From an uncultured Acidobacteriia bacterium (lineage in GTDB: Bacteria; Acidobacteriota; Terriglobia; Bryobacterales; Bryobacteraceae): DNA of 44,979 nucleotides. Numbering within the stretch: position 1 is the first letter of the stretch; every line of letters begins with the position of its first letter. The position numbers and the translations under genes are program-made. The stretch spans positions 1 to 44,979 of the forward strand of contig CAIRXZ010000074.1 of NCBI GenBank assembly GCA_903882645.1. Reading direction: 5' to 3'. This document shows positions 26,901 through 34,421 of this stretch, one piece after another. The notes below the pieces were generated by a model. That model searched no databases. It saw only the letters and a program-made list of their open reading frames with translations, and had not been told where the DNA came from.

Positions 26901-27346
26901 CGGTCGACGGGTCTGTGCGTCTGGTCGAGGGACTGGCGCTGCCCAGCGAGGAGATCGAATCCCGGCTTTCCTGGTACAACAGCGCCACCTACTGGATCGA
27001 TATCGGCCAGTTGCTTACGGTCTTCGGCCTTGAGCGGGACGACCTGGGCGACGCCGCCAAAGTCGCGGTGGCGATTCGCAACCTGGCCGCGCGCATGCCC
27101 ACCTATATCACCTTGAAGGATGTGAAGAAGCGCTGGGGCAAGGGTCAGGAAGACGTCTTCCCCGTCGCGCAGTTCGAGAAGCTGTGGGGCGACATGACCG
27201 CGCTGCCCGAATGGAAGTGCCGCTTCGCGCTGGTTCCGCGCGCGCGCGGCCAGCAACTGAAGGAGCCGGCCCAACTGGATGGCTGGCTGCGCGACGGATC
27301 GGCCGCCTACGTGGAATCCCTGTGCGGTTGGGCCGTGGCGGGATGA
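23993..27346 (+). CDS. GHMP sugar kinase (fucokinase-like) fused to UDP-sugar pyrophosphorylase
   Basis: A 1117-residue two-enzyme protein. The N-terminal about 630 residues match the fucokinase branch of GHMP kinases: [11 protein letters not shown] near 186-196, the phosphate loop [12 protein letters not shown] near 319-330, Gly-Gly-Gly-Trp-Gln-Asp near 375-380 with Trp-Pro-Gly-Ile-Lys, and [10 protein letters not shown] near 534-543. The C-terminal part is UDPGP-like: Gly-Gly-Val-Gly-Ser-Arg-Trp-Thr near 749-756, Gln-Cys-Leu-His-Pro-Val-Gly-His-Trp and Asn-Val-Asp-Thr-Ala-Gly-Ala-Asp near 929. The likely role is phosphorylating a free sugar at C1 and then transferring UMP. In bacterial and plant Fkp/FKGP proteins the domain order is the reverse and GTP is used. 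The start is GTG 23993, overlapping the GalU-like stop; the end overlaps the next ATG. Confidence 0.82.
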   Translation: MSELIAVIASHDPAVRDRPLDSFCRGAALDRLLAECEALDQFRRASDNLYERVRALFFLYAIHRFHIPRAVAQAKRPAGAGRRIPFSGYANLLKRRFHEALDIFLAAQAADGPGPALSSALAAGYRALGFQTLADQVRRSVRSVSGNQWMFRTGHPADYPLRIRPELLARQGSDPLFPILQEATPVRMDLTHSGWSDIFFLGMDFPEGARVLNVSIDLSVRGAGTDAPRPPVEAYFRVIDQPVLRLTSVDLKAGVDIGSIAEVFDFARDYLGLLKAALIASGIVPSGMEGCNRPLAELLAKLVGLPGHGIEIVSKVNDIPKGSRLAVSTSLLSCLIAACMRATGQIHALTGGLDEEDRRLVAARAILGEWLGGSGGGWQDSGGVWPGIKLIHGVLAGEGDPEFGISRGRLLPGHKVFGTDEVSPAAREQLRQSLVLVHGGMAQDVGPVLEMVTEKYLLRSEAEWQGRREAIRILDEILDRLKRDDIRGIGARTHRNFDGPIQTIIPWAGNLYTDSLIEQARAAMGEDFWGFWMLGGMSGGGMGFLFSPQRKAAAEDRLGTIMRETKRRLEHAVPFAMDPVVYDFAINERGTASRLLSGGAALLPADYYTLAVPPLLRADSRLLSPGRRAELDRFSAACHSVPEFSGMVQRLFEHMLPRRQAGRAGQQDSLDRLLAEHGFDAVHHERIQADLRAGRIGLAQNRLPANSKIEDPAPETIFDATGCLPPRYLETGRAALADGAVAVVSLAGGVGSRWTKGAGVVKALNPFCRLGGRRRSFLEVHLAKSLRVGREAGKLLPHVITTSYLTHQAIESYLRAERNYGYPGPLLLSGGGAIGLRMTPMERDLRFAWEETPRQLLDEQAQKVQESLQATLIAWAKQAGEGGNYTDNLPLQCLHPVGHWYEVPNLLRNGTLADLLAGRPELKYLMVHNVDTAGADVDAALLGYHIEEGAAMTAEVIARHIEDRGGGLASVDGSVRLVEGLALPSEEIESRLSWYNSATYWIDIGQLLTVFGLERDDLGDAAKVAVAIRNLAARMPTYITLKDVKKRWGKGQEDVFPVAQFEKLWGDMTALPEWKCRFALVPRARGQQLKEPAQLDGWLRDGSAAYVESLCGWAVAG

Positions 27347-27753
27347 TCTCGTGCCGCGAATTGACCAAACGCTTCGGCGACTTCACCGCCGTCGGCCTAC
27401 TGACTTTGGAGGTTGCCCCGGGCACCATCTGCGCCTTTCTCGGCCCTAATGACGCCGGGAAATCGACCGCGCTTAAGATGCTGACAGGGCTACTCGCGCC
27501 GACATCCGGGGATGCCGTGGTCTGCGGCGTGAACCTGGCCGAAGACCCGCTGGCGGTCAAACGCTTGATCGGGGTGCTGCCGGAGAACCTGGGGCCGTCT
27601 CGCCTGCCTGACCTCGATCGCTTGTCAACGGATTTATGCCGCCCCGGCGATTCAGGGTATCCGAGGCCGGTTGACTCGCGGCGCGCAATGCGCTCACATG
27701 TTCAATTGCCCTGCGACAGCCCGCTTCGCATTGAATGGAAAGATTTTGCTTGA
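27343..27753 (+). pseudogene. Truncated ABC transporter ATPase (N-terminal remnant)
   Basis: Starts at ATG 27343, overlapping the fusion gene's stop (ATGA). Residues 1-84 are clear ABC ATPase of the export type: Leu-Thr-Lys-Arg-Phe-Gly-Asp-Phe-Thr-Ala-Val, Walker A Gly-Pro-Asn-Asp-Ala-Gly-Lys-Ser-Thr at 34-42 (Asp37 where Gly is usual), then Gly-Leu-Leu-Ala-Pro-Thr-Ser-Gly. Homology stops near 27600; the following about 50 codons are unrelated. The signature motif, Walker B and H-loop are absent, so it cannot be a working ATPase. The rest of the gene and its permease were probably removed by the event that brought in the following accessory segment. Confidence 0.8.
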
Positions 27754-27778
27754 CAAGGGGCGGGGAACGGGTTATGAG
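27750..27778 (+). promoter_or_regulatory. Possible sigma70 promoter
   Basis: TTGACA at 27750-27755, a 17-base spacer, then TATGAG at 27773-27778. It lies in the gene-poor stretch after the ABC remnant and points toward the 28246 gene, 470 bases away. No clear product begins directly after it. Confidence 0.35.
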
Positions 27779-27982
27779 TATGTCTATCGCGTCCGGTTTC
27801 AGAATATTAGCAATCCGGTCGTGTATCGCAGAGCACGGACCACGAGCATAAACAAGAAGAAATCACGTGCCGCGCACAAGACTGGTGGAGTGCCTGGTGT
27901 CCGGCTTCACGGTCGCCGGGAGGAATTTTGGCTCTCCGCCCGACACGGAGACGTTCCCGGGGTTCATTGAACGGTTGGTATA

Positions 27983-28189
27983 CTGGTTCTAGAAGCTCGG
28001 GATGGAAGAAGACGTCACGGATTTGCTACACCACCGCAGTGCCAGTTTCAGTGAAGAGCGCACTCTGGTTCCCAATCGGGGCCTGCGGTGTTCCCCTCTG
28101 ACCGGTGCGAATGTGCCCATTCCAGCTCAGTGCCACCTTGACAGTGGAGCGCCTGAGAGCTAGTATGGTACCAGTACTACTAGAACCAG
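27983..28189. repeat. Inverted-repeat-bounded element of unknown type
   Basis: CTGGTTCTAG (27983-27992) and CTAGAACCAG (28180-28189) are perfect 10-base complements 187 bases apart. The interior has no convincing gene. It could be a small non-autonomous element or the end of a lost insertion sequence. The whole of 27754-28245 otherwise holds no gene I can support. Confidence 0.4.
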
Positions 28190-28245
28190 GACGGGCTGGC
28201 CCGGATCAATTCCGATGACCGGAAAGGAGAGCGATAGAACCAGCC

Positions 28246-28443
28246 ATGGCGAAGACCAAACAGATTTCTGATGAGGAGGACGTTCCCGCCTTGCCGGAGT
28301 TGCTGAACCAGTTGAAGACGAAAGAGGGATTCGATAGGTTTCTGGAAGCGGCTGAACAGTTGGAGGAACGGGGAGTCGCTGAGCAGCCGCAGCGTGATGG
28401 CCGGATCATTGAAGAGGTCATGAACTTCCGCTACACGTTCTAG
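28246..28443 (+). CDS. Small acidic hypothetical protein
   Basis: A 65-residue soluble protein, rich in Glu and Asp, with two helical segments (Glu-Leu-Leu-Asn-Gln-Leu-Lys and Phe-Leu-Glu-Ala-Ala-Glu-Gln-Leu-Glu-Glu-Arg). An AAGGAG lies upstream, further from ATG 28246 than usual. A strong terminator sits 27 bases after its stop, which supports a real transcribed gene. The size and charge would suit an antitoxin or regulator, but nothing specific is recognised. Confidence 0.55.
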   Translation: MAKTKQISDEEDVPALPELLNQLKTKEGFDRFLEAAEQLEERGVAEQPQRDGRIIEEVMNFRYTF

Positions 28444-28470
28444 TTCAGGCGCCTACCTCCAAAGAATCGC

Positions 28471-28505
28471 GGCCGATGACTGAATTCAGTCATCGGCCTT
28501 TTTAT
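28471..28505 (+). terminator. Intrinsic terminator
   Basis: A perfect 12-bp stem GGCCGATGACTG / CAGTCATCGGCC around AATT (28471-28498), followed by TTTTTATT. It ends the 65-residue gene's transcript. The start codon of the next gene (28507) comes directly after the T run. Confidence 0.92.
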
Positions 28506-28506
28506 T

Positions 28507-30051
28507 ATGCCGATATCCTACGGGCCGTATTTCAAACTCCTCTATATGAAGGATGCGGAGGACACGCGCTACTTCCACAGCCTCTTCCCTCCCACCAACA
28601 GTGCTGCGGTCCCCCAGCTTTTTAAACTCTTCCTCCCGAATTGCAGCACTGTAGTCGTCGAAACGGAGTATATCGACACCGATTACCGCGCCTGTTACTC
28701 CCGTCTTTATTACCTCCGCCACGCTGATCTCCCCCGCCGCTGCACAAGGCTCCATTTCTTCAATGACGTGATATCTGCTGACGACCTTCTGGACCTCCCA
28801 GCCGACAAGCGCAAGAGTTACAGAGGATTCGTGGTTCTTCGCCCCCTTCCAGAATTCTGCCTAGGCCGCACGCTCCTATCCTACAAGCTCATCGAAGAGA
28901 TTATTGCCAAGCCAAACCCCATGACGTCCTTCTACCTCACGTGCGCTGCACAGTACAGCGTCAATCTCGCGGGCAACTCTATCGCTTTCACGGGAGCACC
29001 GTGGATACAACAGGATACGATGGTATCCGCCTGTGCGTCCGCTGCCATTTGGGTCGTCTCTTCTCACCTGAGCACGAAGTTCGGTACCGAGTTCAAGTCC
29101 TATACTACGCCCGCTATTACAGACCTGGCGACAAAGACCAACATCGACGGCGGGCGAGCTATGCCATCCGCCGGCCTCACAACGCAACAAATCATGTTCG
29201 CGCTACGAGAAATGGGCTGCGGACCGGTTCTGTACTCATCGTTTGATCTATCCTCGTATCACGAAGCCCGCAAGCAGCTTTATTATTACGTTGAGTCGGG
29301 AATCCCCGTCATACTCGGCCTTGAACTCGCCCATGGTGAAGGCCACGCAATCACCGTTGTCGGCCATGCCCTCGATCTCAACTCGAAGCCACGGCCTCAC
29401 GACATCGGTCCGATTGCGTGCTGTAGCAGCAGTGACTTCATTCCCGCATTCATCGCCCAAGACGACGTCGCTGGACCGTTCCGAGTTCTGGAGTTGTGTG
29501 ATTGGGGCCTAGCTGATCTCCTAGGAGAAAGACGGCGGCGCTGTGTGTGTCCGGTCAAGATCGGCGGCCACCAAGATGCGTTTCTGAGAGCGTTAATAAT
29601 TCCGCTCCCCCTGGATGTTACGCTGCGTGGGGACGAAGCCGAGCGCCGCACGATGAAAAGTGTCGCTCAGTGGTTCCGTACCAGCAAGACGCCAGACGAT
29701 GTTATGGTGTTTCGAACCTTCTTGGAGCAATCAAACTCATTCAAGACTCGATTTCTAGATGGCTTGCCCCAGGAACTCAGCGTACAGCTTCGTAGACAGT
29801 TGATGCCTCGATGGGTATGGGTCACGGAAGTTGCAGGCCTAGCTGGCTACAAGCAACCCAGACGTCACGCGATAGGGCACTGGGTGCATGATTCCGCAGG
29901 AATCCCAAAGAGTAAGGCCACCAGCCTGGATGTCGTGTTATGGCACATGCCTGGTTTTTTCCGCGCGCTCCAGCCCAACGGGGATCCGTCTGTGGAGCTT
30001 GTGGACTATGATTCTTTTCCAAGATATCACCGGTACAGTCATGATGACTAG
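28507..30051 (+). CDS. Uncharacterised protein with papain/C39-like cysteine peptidase fold
   Basis: A 514-residue cytoplasmic protein without signal or membrane helix. The middle shows a cysteine-peptidase-like layout: Trp-Ile-Gln-Gln-Asp (Gln169) seven residues before Cys176 in Ser-Ala-Cys-Ala-Ser-Ala-Ala-Ile-Trp, then Val-Glu-Ser-Gly-Ile-Pro-Val-Ile-Leu-Gly and Gly-His-Ala-Ile-Thr-Val-Val-Gly-His (His280), and a later Gln-Asp-Asp (319-320) that could orient the His. An N-terminal domain with Arg-Gly-Phe-Val-Val-Leu-Arg-Pro-Leu-Pro (106-115) and a C-terminal about 180-residue region are unassigned. Catalysis is inferred from motif spacing only. ATG 28507 touches the terminator; ATG 28546 is an alternative. 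Neither has a clear ribosome-binding site. GC content is lower than the neighbouring housekeeping genes. Confidence 0.65.
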   Translation: MPISYGPYFKLLYMKDAEDTRYFHSLFPPTNSAAVPQLFKLFLPNCSTVVVETEYIDTDYRACYSRLYYLRHADLPRRCTRLHFFNDVISADDLLDLPADKRKSYRGFVVLRPLPEFCLGRTLLSYKLIEEIIAKPNPMTSFYLTCAAQYSVNLAGNSIAFTGAPWIQQDTMVSACASAAIWVVSSHLSTKFGTEFKSYTTPAITDLATKTNIDGGRAMPSAGLTTQQIMFALREMGCGPVLYSSFDLSSYHEARKQLYYYVESGIPVILGLELAHGEGHAITVVGHALDLNSKPRPHDIGPIACCSSSDFIPAFIAQDDVAGPFRVLELCDWGLADLLGERRRRCVCPVKIGGHQDAFLRALIIPLPLDVTLRGDEAERRTMKSVAQWFRTSKTPDDVMVFRTFLEQSNSFKTRFLDGLPQELSVQLRRQLMPRWVWVTEVAGLAGYKQPRRHAIGHWVHDSAGIPKSKATSLDVVLWHMPGFFRALQPNGDPSVELVDYDSFPRYHRYSHDD

Positions 30052-30233
30052 GTAACACGTGTATTAGATTGGTAAAGTGAAGATGGTGCGCATTTCTATT
30101 GTCGGCGGCATTGCCGAGCGCCGGCGGCGGAAGCAAGATGTGGTAAGGCATCGGAGCCAGAAAACGCGAACGAGAAACCGTCGGCGTAATCTAAATCGAT
30201 CAGCAATCACAGCGCCGACGTGAGGAGGCAACT

Positions 30234-30935
30234 ATGGCGTTCAGGATAGACCCCTTATCTACGGTTGCGGCGTTCGGAACACTCGCATCGGCCGCTTCGA
30301 CGATTCTCGGATATGCAGTTCACAACTGGAAATCGAGGCCCGGGCATCGCGGTCCGCTTCATGATGATGCAAGTGCATCGGCAAGCGTAGTTCTGCGGGC
30401 CTCTGGGCTTGAGGATACGGAGACCGGCGTTGAGGATAGCCAAGTCGGCATGCGTGGCGTTGGGCTATTATCATCTCTGCAGGATCGGTTAGCACCTGAA
30501 CCACATCCCGGGCGGCCTCGAACGCCTGCGTCAATTCTGCTGCTTGGGTTTTGCGGAGTTCTTTTTGCTGTCGGCGTTCCAACGCTCATATATTATTGGA
30601 AGGCGATAATAAGCAATACTGATAATCTGATATTCGGCATCTGGTTGTTCCTGACGATGGTCTTTGGGATGTTTGTCCAGGTGATGGTCGATAACCACGA
30701 GTCAGGACGCGCAATACTCGACATCCGGCTGTGGGACTTTCTCTTCCCGTTGTTCTTTTCACTTGTTGTTTACTACTCCATCTGGTCGGTTGCGGCAACG
30801 GCGCCGCGCGGCTTGTTTTCGTTTTATGCAGCGTTCCTCAATGGATACTTCTGGAGGCATGTCGTTGCGCAGGCGAGGCCGAGTTTGGCTGGCCATAGGA
30901 CCGGAAATGATGACCAAGTTGCGCCCAATAATTGA
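30234..30935 (+). CDS. Uncharacterised multi-pass membrane protein
   Basis: A 233-residue protein. A weak hydrophobic helix spans 8-29, then a polar linker of about 70 residues, then clear helices at about 99-121, 131-152 and 167-187, with a possible further one at 193-205. GAGGAGG lies 7 bases before ATG 30234, one of the best ribosome-binding sites in the window. It follows the peptidase-like gene in the same direction with a 182-base gap that holds no gene, so cotranscription is possible but not shown. No family recognised. Confidence 0.7.
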   Translation: MAFRIDPLSTVAAFGTLASAASTILGYAVHNWKSRPGHRGPLHDDASASASVVLRASGLEDTETGVEDSQVGMRGVGLLSSLQDRLAPEPHPGRPRTPASILLLGFCGVLFAVGVPTLIYYWKAIISNTDNLIFGIWLFLTMVFGMFVQVMVDNHESGRAILDIRLWDFLFPLFFSLVVYYSIWSVAATAPRGLFSFYAAFLNGYFWRHVVAQARPSLAGHRTGNDDQVAPNN

Positions 30936-31100
30936 GCCCCTTGCTACATCCCGATGCAGCACGCGCCACCGCTGCCGGTCCGCGGCTGGCGGCTTATGGC
31001 GGCGAAGGACGCCGCGTTCTTCGCGACCGTTATCTTGTTGACCCTTCCCCCGGCTCCGTTCAGGGGCCGCGCGGGGCACCCTCGTCCGGTTGTTGGATCG

Positions 31101-32060
31101 TTATTTCCCGCCAGCGTACTTCTTCCACATCGCCTCAATATCCGCGGTCTGCGCATCACCGAGGTGAATCACCACACGGTAGCGGAAGCGCAGGGTCTTG
31201 CCGGCCTCCAGGTTTATGTCGCCGCTCCGCGACTTGTCGTTCGTGAAGGCCGAAAGGCCGAAAGGATTGGCGCCGAACAACCCGTATGCTCGGACGTGCC
31301 AGCGAACCGGGTGGCTCGGGTTCAGCGGGTTATCGAGAATCGCGATTCCGAGTTTCTCACCGGCGATTTCGCCCGAATAGTCGCACCAGTTCGCTGGCTT
31401 GCCCCAGGTCTGCTTTTCCGTCTCAAGGCCGTCGGAATTGGTGATGTGGCCGCTTCCGTGGTCCTCTTGCAGCACGGGCCGGATGCGCAGCGCGAATCCG
31501 CTGTCCTTGGAATCCCCCAAGGTGGTCTTCACGATGGCCGTGAGCGTAATGTCGAAATCGATGGTGCGCAGTTTGGCGTCGTCATAGAACGTCATCGCGC
31601 GATCTTCCCTCAGCGCCGGCGCGCCCTTGAGATCGGTCCAGTCGAACGTCGCGGCGATGGATCCCGATTTCTTTCCGCTCTTGACGGCGCCGAGCTTCTT
31701 CAGAACGATCTTTCCGCGGTTCGGCGTGGTGTAGGAGGCTTCATTGTTCCAGAAGTCCAGCCCGTTCACTTTTTCAATGGCGAACCAAAGGCCGCGTTGA
31801 TGCAAGTGGTCTTTTTGGTCCTTCGCCTCTTCGGCGACGTTCTCCATGGGCCACATGCGTGTCACGTACGTTCCCGAGGCGGCGCGCAACGGGTGAAGAT
31901 ACGGTTTGGCGACGTCCGTTCCGGCGACGCGAAACTCGGTGAAGGGCTTGCCGCCGATCTCGACGGCGATCTTCTCCGGCCCCGGCGTAATCCGAACCTG
32001 TCCGATAACCGGCGCGGCCAAAACGGCCAGAACAAGAGCGAGCTTGGCTTGAGCGTTCAT
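31101..32060 (-). CDS. PmoA-family (DUF6807) protein, exported
   Basis: A 319-residue protein with a signal peptide (Met-Asn-Ala-Gln-Ala-Lys-Leu-Ala-Leu-Val-Leu-Ala-Val-Leu-Ala-Ala-Pro-Val-Ile-Gly) cleaved about residue 21. The mature part matches the so-called methane oxygenase PmoA family: Lys-Pro-Tyr-Leu-His-Pro-Leu, Asp-His-Leu-His-Gln-Arg-Gly-Leu-Trp-Phe-Ala, and a late Arg-Tyr-Arg-Val-Val-Ile-His. The family name is misleading; these proteins are not methane monooxygenase and occur beside sugar catabolism genes. I place the start at 32060 because the signal begins there; the frame continues upstream without meaning. The following sugar isomerase is upstream in the same direction. Confidence 0.82.
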   Translation of the reverse strand: MNAQAKLALVLAVLAAPVIGQVRITPGPEKIAVEIGGKPFTEFRVAGTDVAKPYLHPLRAASGTYVTRMWPMENVAEEAKDQKDHLHQRGLWFAIEKVNGLDFWNNEASYTTPNRGKIVLKKLGAVKSGKKSGSIAATFDWTDLKGAPALREDRAMTFYDDAKLRTIDFDITLTAIVKTTLGDSKDSGFALRIRPVLQEDHGSGHITNSDGLETEKQTWGKPANWCDYSGEIAGEKLGIAILDNPLNPSHPVRWHVRAYGLFGANPFGLSAFTNDKSRSGDINLEAGKTLRFRYRVVIHLGDAQTADIEAMWKKYAGGK

Positions 32061-32140
32061 CTCAGTTAGATCATGACCGAAACCACGGCCGGAATCAAAC
32101 CGCAGTTGGGTTGCGATTCCAGCCCGAAGGGCGCCAGATA

Positions 32141-32206
32141 GTAGCCCATGGCGCAAGCCATGGGAACAGGGCGAGCACGGAAAGCCCCCGGAGGGGGCGA
32201 AAGAAC
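32141..32206. repeat. Dispersed 'GTAGCCC' palindromic repeat, copy A
   Basis: GTAGCCCATGGCGCAAGCCA followed by an AAAGCCCCCGGAGGGGGCGAAAGA hairpin-like segment. A related copy lies at 33401-33500. It sits between two same-strand genes and could form RNA hairpins there. Confidence 0.7.
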
Positions 32207-32207
32207 C

Positions 32208-33050
32208 TCACGTGCCATTCACCCGCGCCGCCTCGGATTCCAGACGCCGCAGCGATTCCTCCGCGATGCGCTCCGCGCCGGGAGTGAAGTCGAAAACCTC
32301 GAGCGAAATCCAGCCGGAGTAGCCGCGGCGCCCGAGAACCTCGAAGACCGGCTTGAAATCGTAGTCTCCGGCCCCGCAGTAGCGGCCATCCAACTCGTTG
32401 ACGTGTACGTGCCGGATGTGGTCGAAATGGCGTTCCACCAGCGCCGCGTGAGGCTCGGCTTCGTCGATGGCGTTGTGAACGTCGAACATGGTCTGAATGG
32501 CCGGGCTGCCGATTTCGCGCACGATGGCCGCCGCCTCGCCGAGCGTCCGCACCACGTCGCACTGATTCGCCGGCAGCGCCTCCACCAGCACCGTCACGCC
32601 GCGCTCCCGCGCGTGCGGTTCGACGCCGGCAAGTCCCTCGACGAAGTTCCGCGTGGCTTGCTCGCGCGTCAAGCCTCCGGTGGTGCAACGCTGCGCCGGA
32701 GAGCCGAACACCATGACGCCGTCCGGGCCAAGGTCCGCGCAGAGGTCGATCAAGTGCTGCACGTGCAGCCAGCTCCGCTCGCGGAGTTGGGCGTCCGGCC
32801 CGGTGACGTGCAAACCCTTCGGCGCGACCATCAGCCAATGCAGGCCCGCGAAGCCCAGCCCTTCCGACTCCATGATGCCGCGATATGTTCCGCGCTGCGC
32901 CGCGGTCACCAGCGCCGGAGCTTCGGCCAGCGTATAGGGCGCGATCTCAATGCCCGTGTACCCGGCCTTGCGAATGGCCTTGCACGCATCGGCGAACGGC
33001 CGCCCTTCAAACGCCTCGTTGCACATGGAATAGCGAAACGCGCGGCTCAC
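32208..33050 (-). CDS. Sugar phosphate isomerase/epimerase
   Basis: A 280-residue xylose-isomerase-like TIM barrel without signal peptide. It opens with Phe-Arg-Tyr-Ser-Met-Cys-Asn-Glu-Ala-Phe, then Tyr-Thr-Gly-Ile-Glu-Ile-Ala-Pro-Tyr. Metal-ligand-like residues appear in Val-Leu-Val-Glu-Ala-Leu, Met-Phe-Asp-Val-His-Asn, His-Val-His-Val-Asn-Glu and Ile-Ser-Leu-Glu-Val-Phe. I chose GTG 33050, because TAAACT lies 7 bases before it on the minus strand; GTG 33056 and ATG 33026 are alternatives. With the PmoA-like gene it may process an uncommon sugar; the substrate is unknown. Confidence 0.85.
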   Translation of the reverse strand: MSRAFRYSMCNEAFEGRPFADACKAIRKAGYTGIEIAPYTLAEAPALVTAAQRGTYRGIMESEGLGFAGLHWLMVAPKGLHVTGPDAQLRERSWLHVQHLIDLCADLGPDGVMVFGSPAQRCTTGGLTREQATRNFVEGLAGVEPHARERGVTVLVEALPANQCDVVRTLGEAAAIVREIGSPAIQTMFDVHNAIDEAEPHAALVERHFDHIRHVHVNELDGRYCGAGDYDFKPVFEVLGRRGYSGWISLEVFDFTPGAERIAEESLRRLESEAARVNGT

Positions 33051-33152
33051 GATCACCAGTTTACAGTGGGGCGCGCCTCCCGGCCTGTTGGGGAGGGCCT
33101 GCGGCCCGCGGTATTTCATGAGAAACACCGGTGTCGCCCCCCGTTCGCCCCC

Positions 33153-33254
33153 GTGGAGTGGGCCTCCAGGCCTGCCATGCCGGCTTTCTTGCCGGCGTCT
33201 GTCAGCCAGCCGAATGCCGCCAGGAATGGCGCCATGGCAAGCCGGAGGCTCCAC
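33153..33254. repeat. ~100-bp hairpin repeat, copy A
   Basis: Begins GTGGAGTGGGCCTCC and ends GGAGGCTCCAC, so the ends are complementary. The interior starts with CCTGC.ATGCCGGC, then a GCCGGC hairpin. A second copy of nearly equal length lies at 42977-43077 in the same orientation. It is non-coding. Confidence 0.8.
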
Positions 33255-33400
33255 GAACGGGCGCCGATGCCTACGCTGGTTTCCCGGCCCTGCCCCTGGC
33301 GCGCGAAAAACGCCGCCTGGAGTCTGTGCATTCCCGATCCGCGTCTGCGCTGCAACGTCAAGCCTCGTCGCGCCGCGCCATCCCTGTGCCTGCGCGATCC

Positions 33401-33500
33401 AAGCCCCGCCAGGGGCGCGAGAGAGTAGCCCAGGGCGTAAGCCCTGCGGAGCCGGTCCGAAAATGCGCCAGCCCCACAGGGGCGTAAGATGGTTCTCTAG
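33401..33500. repeat. Dispersed 'GTAGCCC' palindromic repeat, copy B
   Basis: Contains GTAGCCCAGGGCGTAAGCCC and flanking CCCC..AGGGGCG hairpins (33401-33420, 33471-33485). It matches copy A at 32141-32206. The surrounding 33051-33905 stretch has no gene I can support apart from these repeats and the promoter near 33894. Confidence 0.7.
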
Positions 33501-33893
33501 CCCCTGCGGGGATCCTTGCCGTACGCGTCCTCCCACGGCTCACGCCGAATGGGCGTTAACCTCGGCAAAGACCAGTACGAAGCGATCACCGGGCACAAGC
33601 CGACTTGCAGAGCAATCCGGTAGACTTCCCCGAACGCCGTGTCTGGACCGCGAGCCGGCGCCAGTACGGAACGGCGACAAACCGTCAACTTGAACGGTGA
33701 ACACTGCGCCGTTTTGCAGGAGTCATCCGCGCCTCGTGCCGATGAACACGCAATCTGGGATACTTTGCGATCCCGGAAGCCCGGTTCTCTACGGGCGATG
33801 CCAAGCCAGTTCGAGACCTCATGCGCGATCTAGGAAGGGTGAATCGCGGCGAACCTTGAGCGAACCGTTTTCTCCATTCGAATCGAGACCTTG

Positions 33894-33899
33894 TATAAT
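33894..33899 (+). promoter_or_regulatory. Consensus -10 element of the VOC gene
   Basis: TATAAT, then 6 bases, then ATG 33906. It is a perfect -10 hexamer, with no clear -35. The expected transcription start coincides with the ATG. Confidence 0.6.
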
Positions 33900-33905
33900 C
33901 CACAA

Positions 33906-34421
33906 ATGCAAGGAATACCCTGGAGCACAATTGCGCTCGGCTCGCTGTTGCTCATCTCGGCCGGCTCAATAGGAGGACAAAAAGTGCAATCTCCGCAACC
34001 TGAAAAGTCGAACCCGCCTGTCAAAATGGAGGAGCGCGGGCGCATCCTTGGAATCGGCGGTGTCTTCTTCAAATCCGCTAATCGTGATCAGATGCGCGAA
34101 TGGTATTCGAAGCATCTTGGACTCGCTGACAAAGGCGGAGGCGTGATGCTTCCGTGGCGCGAACACGACGACCCGCAAAAGGAACACGTTACAGTTTGGA
34201 CTGTTTTTCCCACCTCCACTAACTATTTCGATCCTAGCCCCGCACCGTTCATGGTCAACTACATCGTGGACGATCTGGATGCTTTGCTCGACCGCTTAAA
34301 AGAAGAGGGAGTAAAGATTGACGCCAAACGAATGAATGAATCCTACGGTCGCTTTGCCTGGATCTATGACCTGGATGGGAATAAGATTGAGCTCTGGCAG
34401 CCGCCGTCCGCAAAGCCCTAA
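33906..34421 (+). CDS. VOC (glyoxalase/bleomycin-resistance fold) protein
   Basis: From ATG 33906 the product has 171 residues with an uncharged signal-like segment (Trp-Ser-Thr-Ile-Ala-Leu-Gly-Ser-Leu-Leu-Leu-Ile-Ser-Ala-Gly). The VOC core starts near residue 47, with Gly-Gly-Val-Phe-Phe-Lys-Ser, Trp-Tyr-Ser-Lys-His-Leu-Gly-Leu, Val-Asn-Tyr-Ile-Val-Asp-Asp-Leu-Asp, and the closing Asp-Leu-Asp-Gly-Asn-Lys-Ile-Glu-Leu-Trp-Gln. The last Glu is the usual metal ligand. The substrate is unknown. A second start, GTG 33984, is preceded by AGGAGG at 7 bases and would give a 145-residue cytosolic form. Base use is richer in A/T than its neighbours. Confidence 0.85.
   Translation: MQGIPWSTIALGSLLLISAGSIGGQKVQSPQPEKSNPPVKMEERGRILGIGGVFFKSANRDQMREWYSKHLGLADKGGGVMLPWREHDDPQKEHVTVWTVFPTSTNYFDPSPAPFMVNYIVDDLDALLDRLKEEGVKIDAKRMNESYGRFAWIYDLDGNKIELWQPPSAKP

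Noticed and set aside
24824-27274. 816-codon open frame on the minus strand
   Set aside because: Shadow of the kinase/pyrophosphorylase fusion; no motif, and the plus strand product is well supported.
27671-27970. 99-codon frame after the ABC remnant
   Set aside because: No ribosome-binding site, no recognised family, biased shadow-like composition; left as gene-poor DNA.
30954-32069. 371-codon plus-strand frame
   Set aside because: Runs opposite the PmoA-like gene, which has signal peptide and family motifs.
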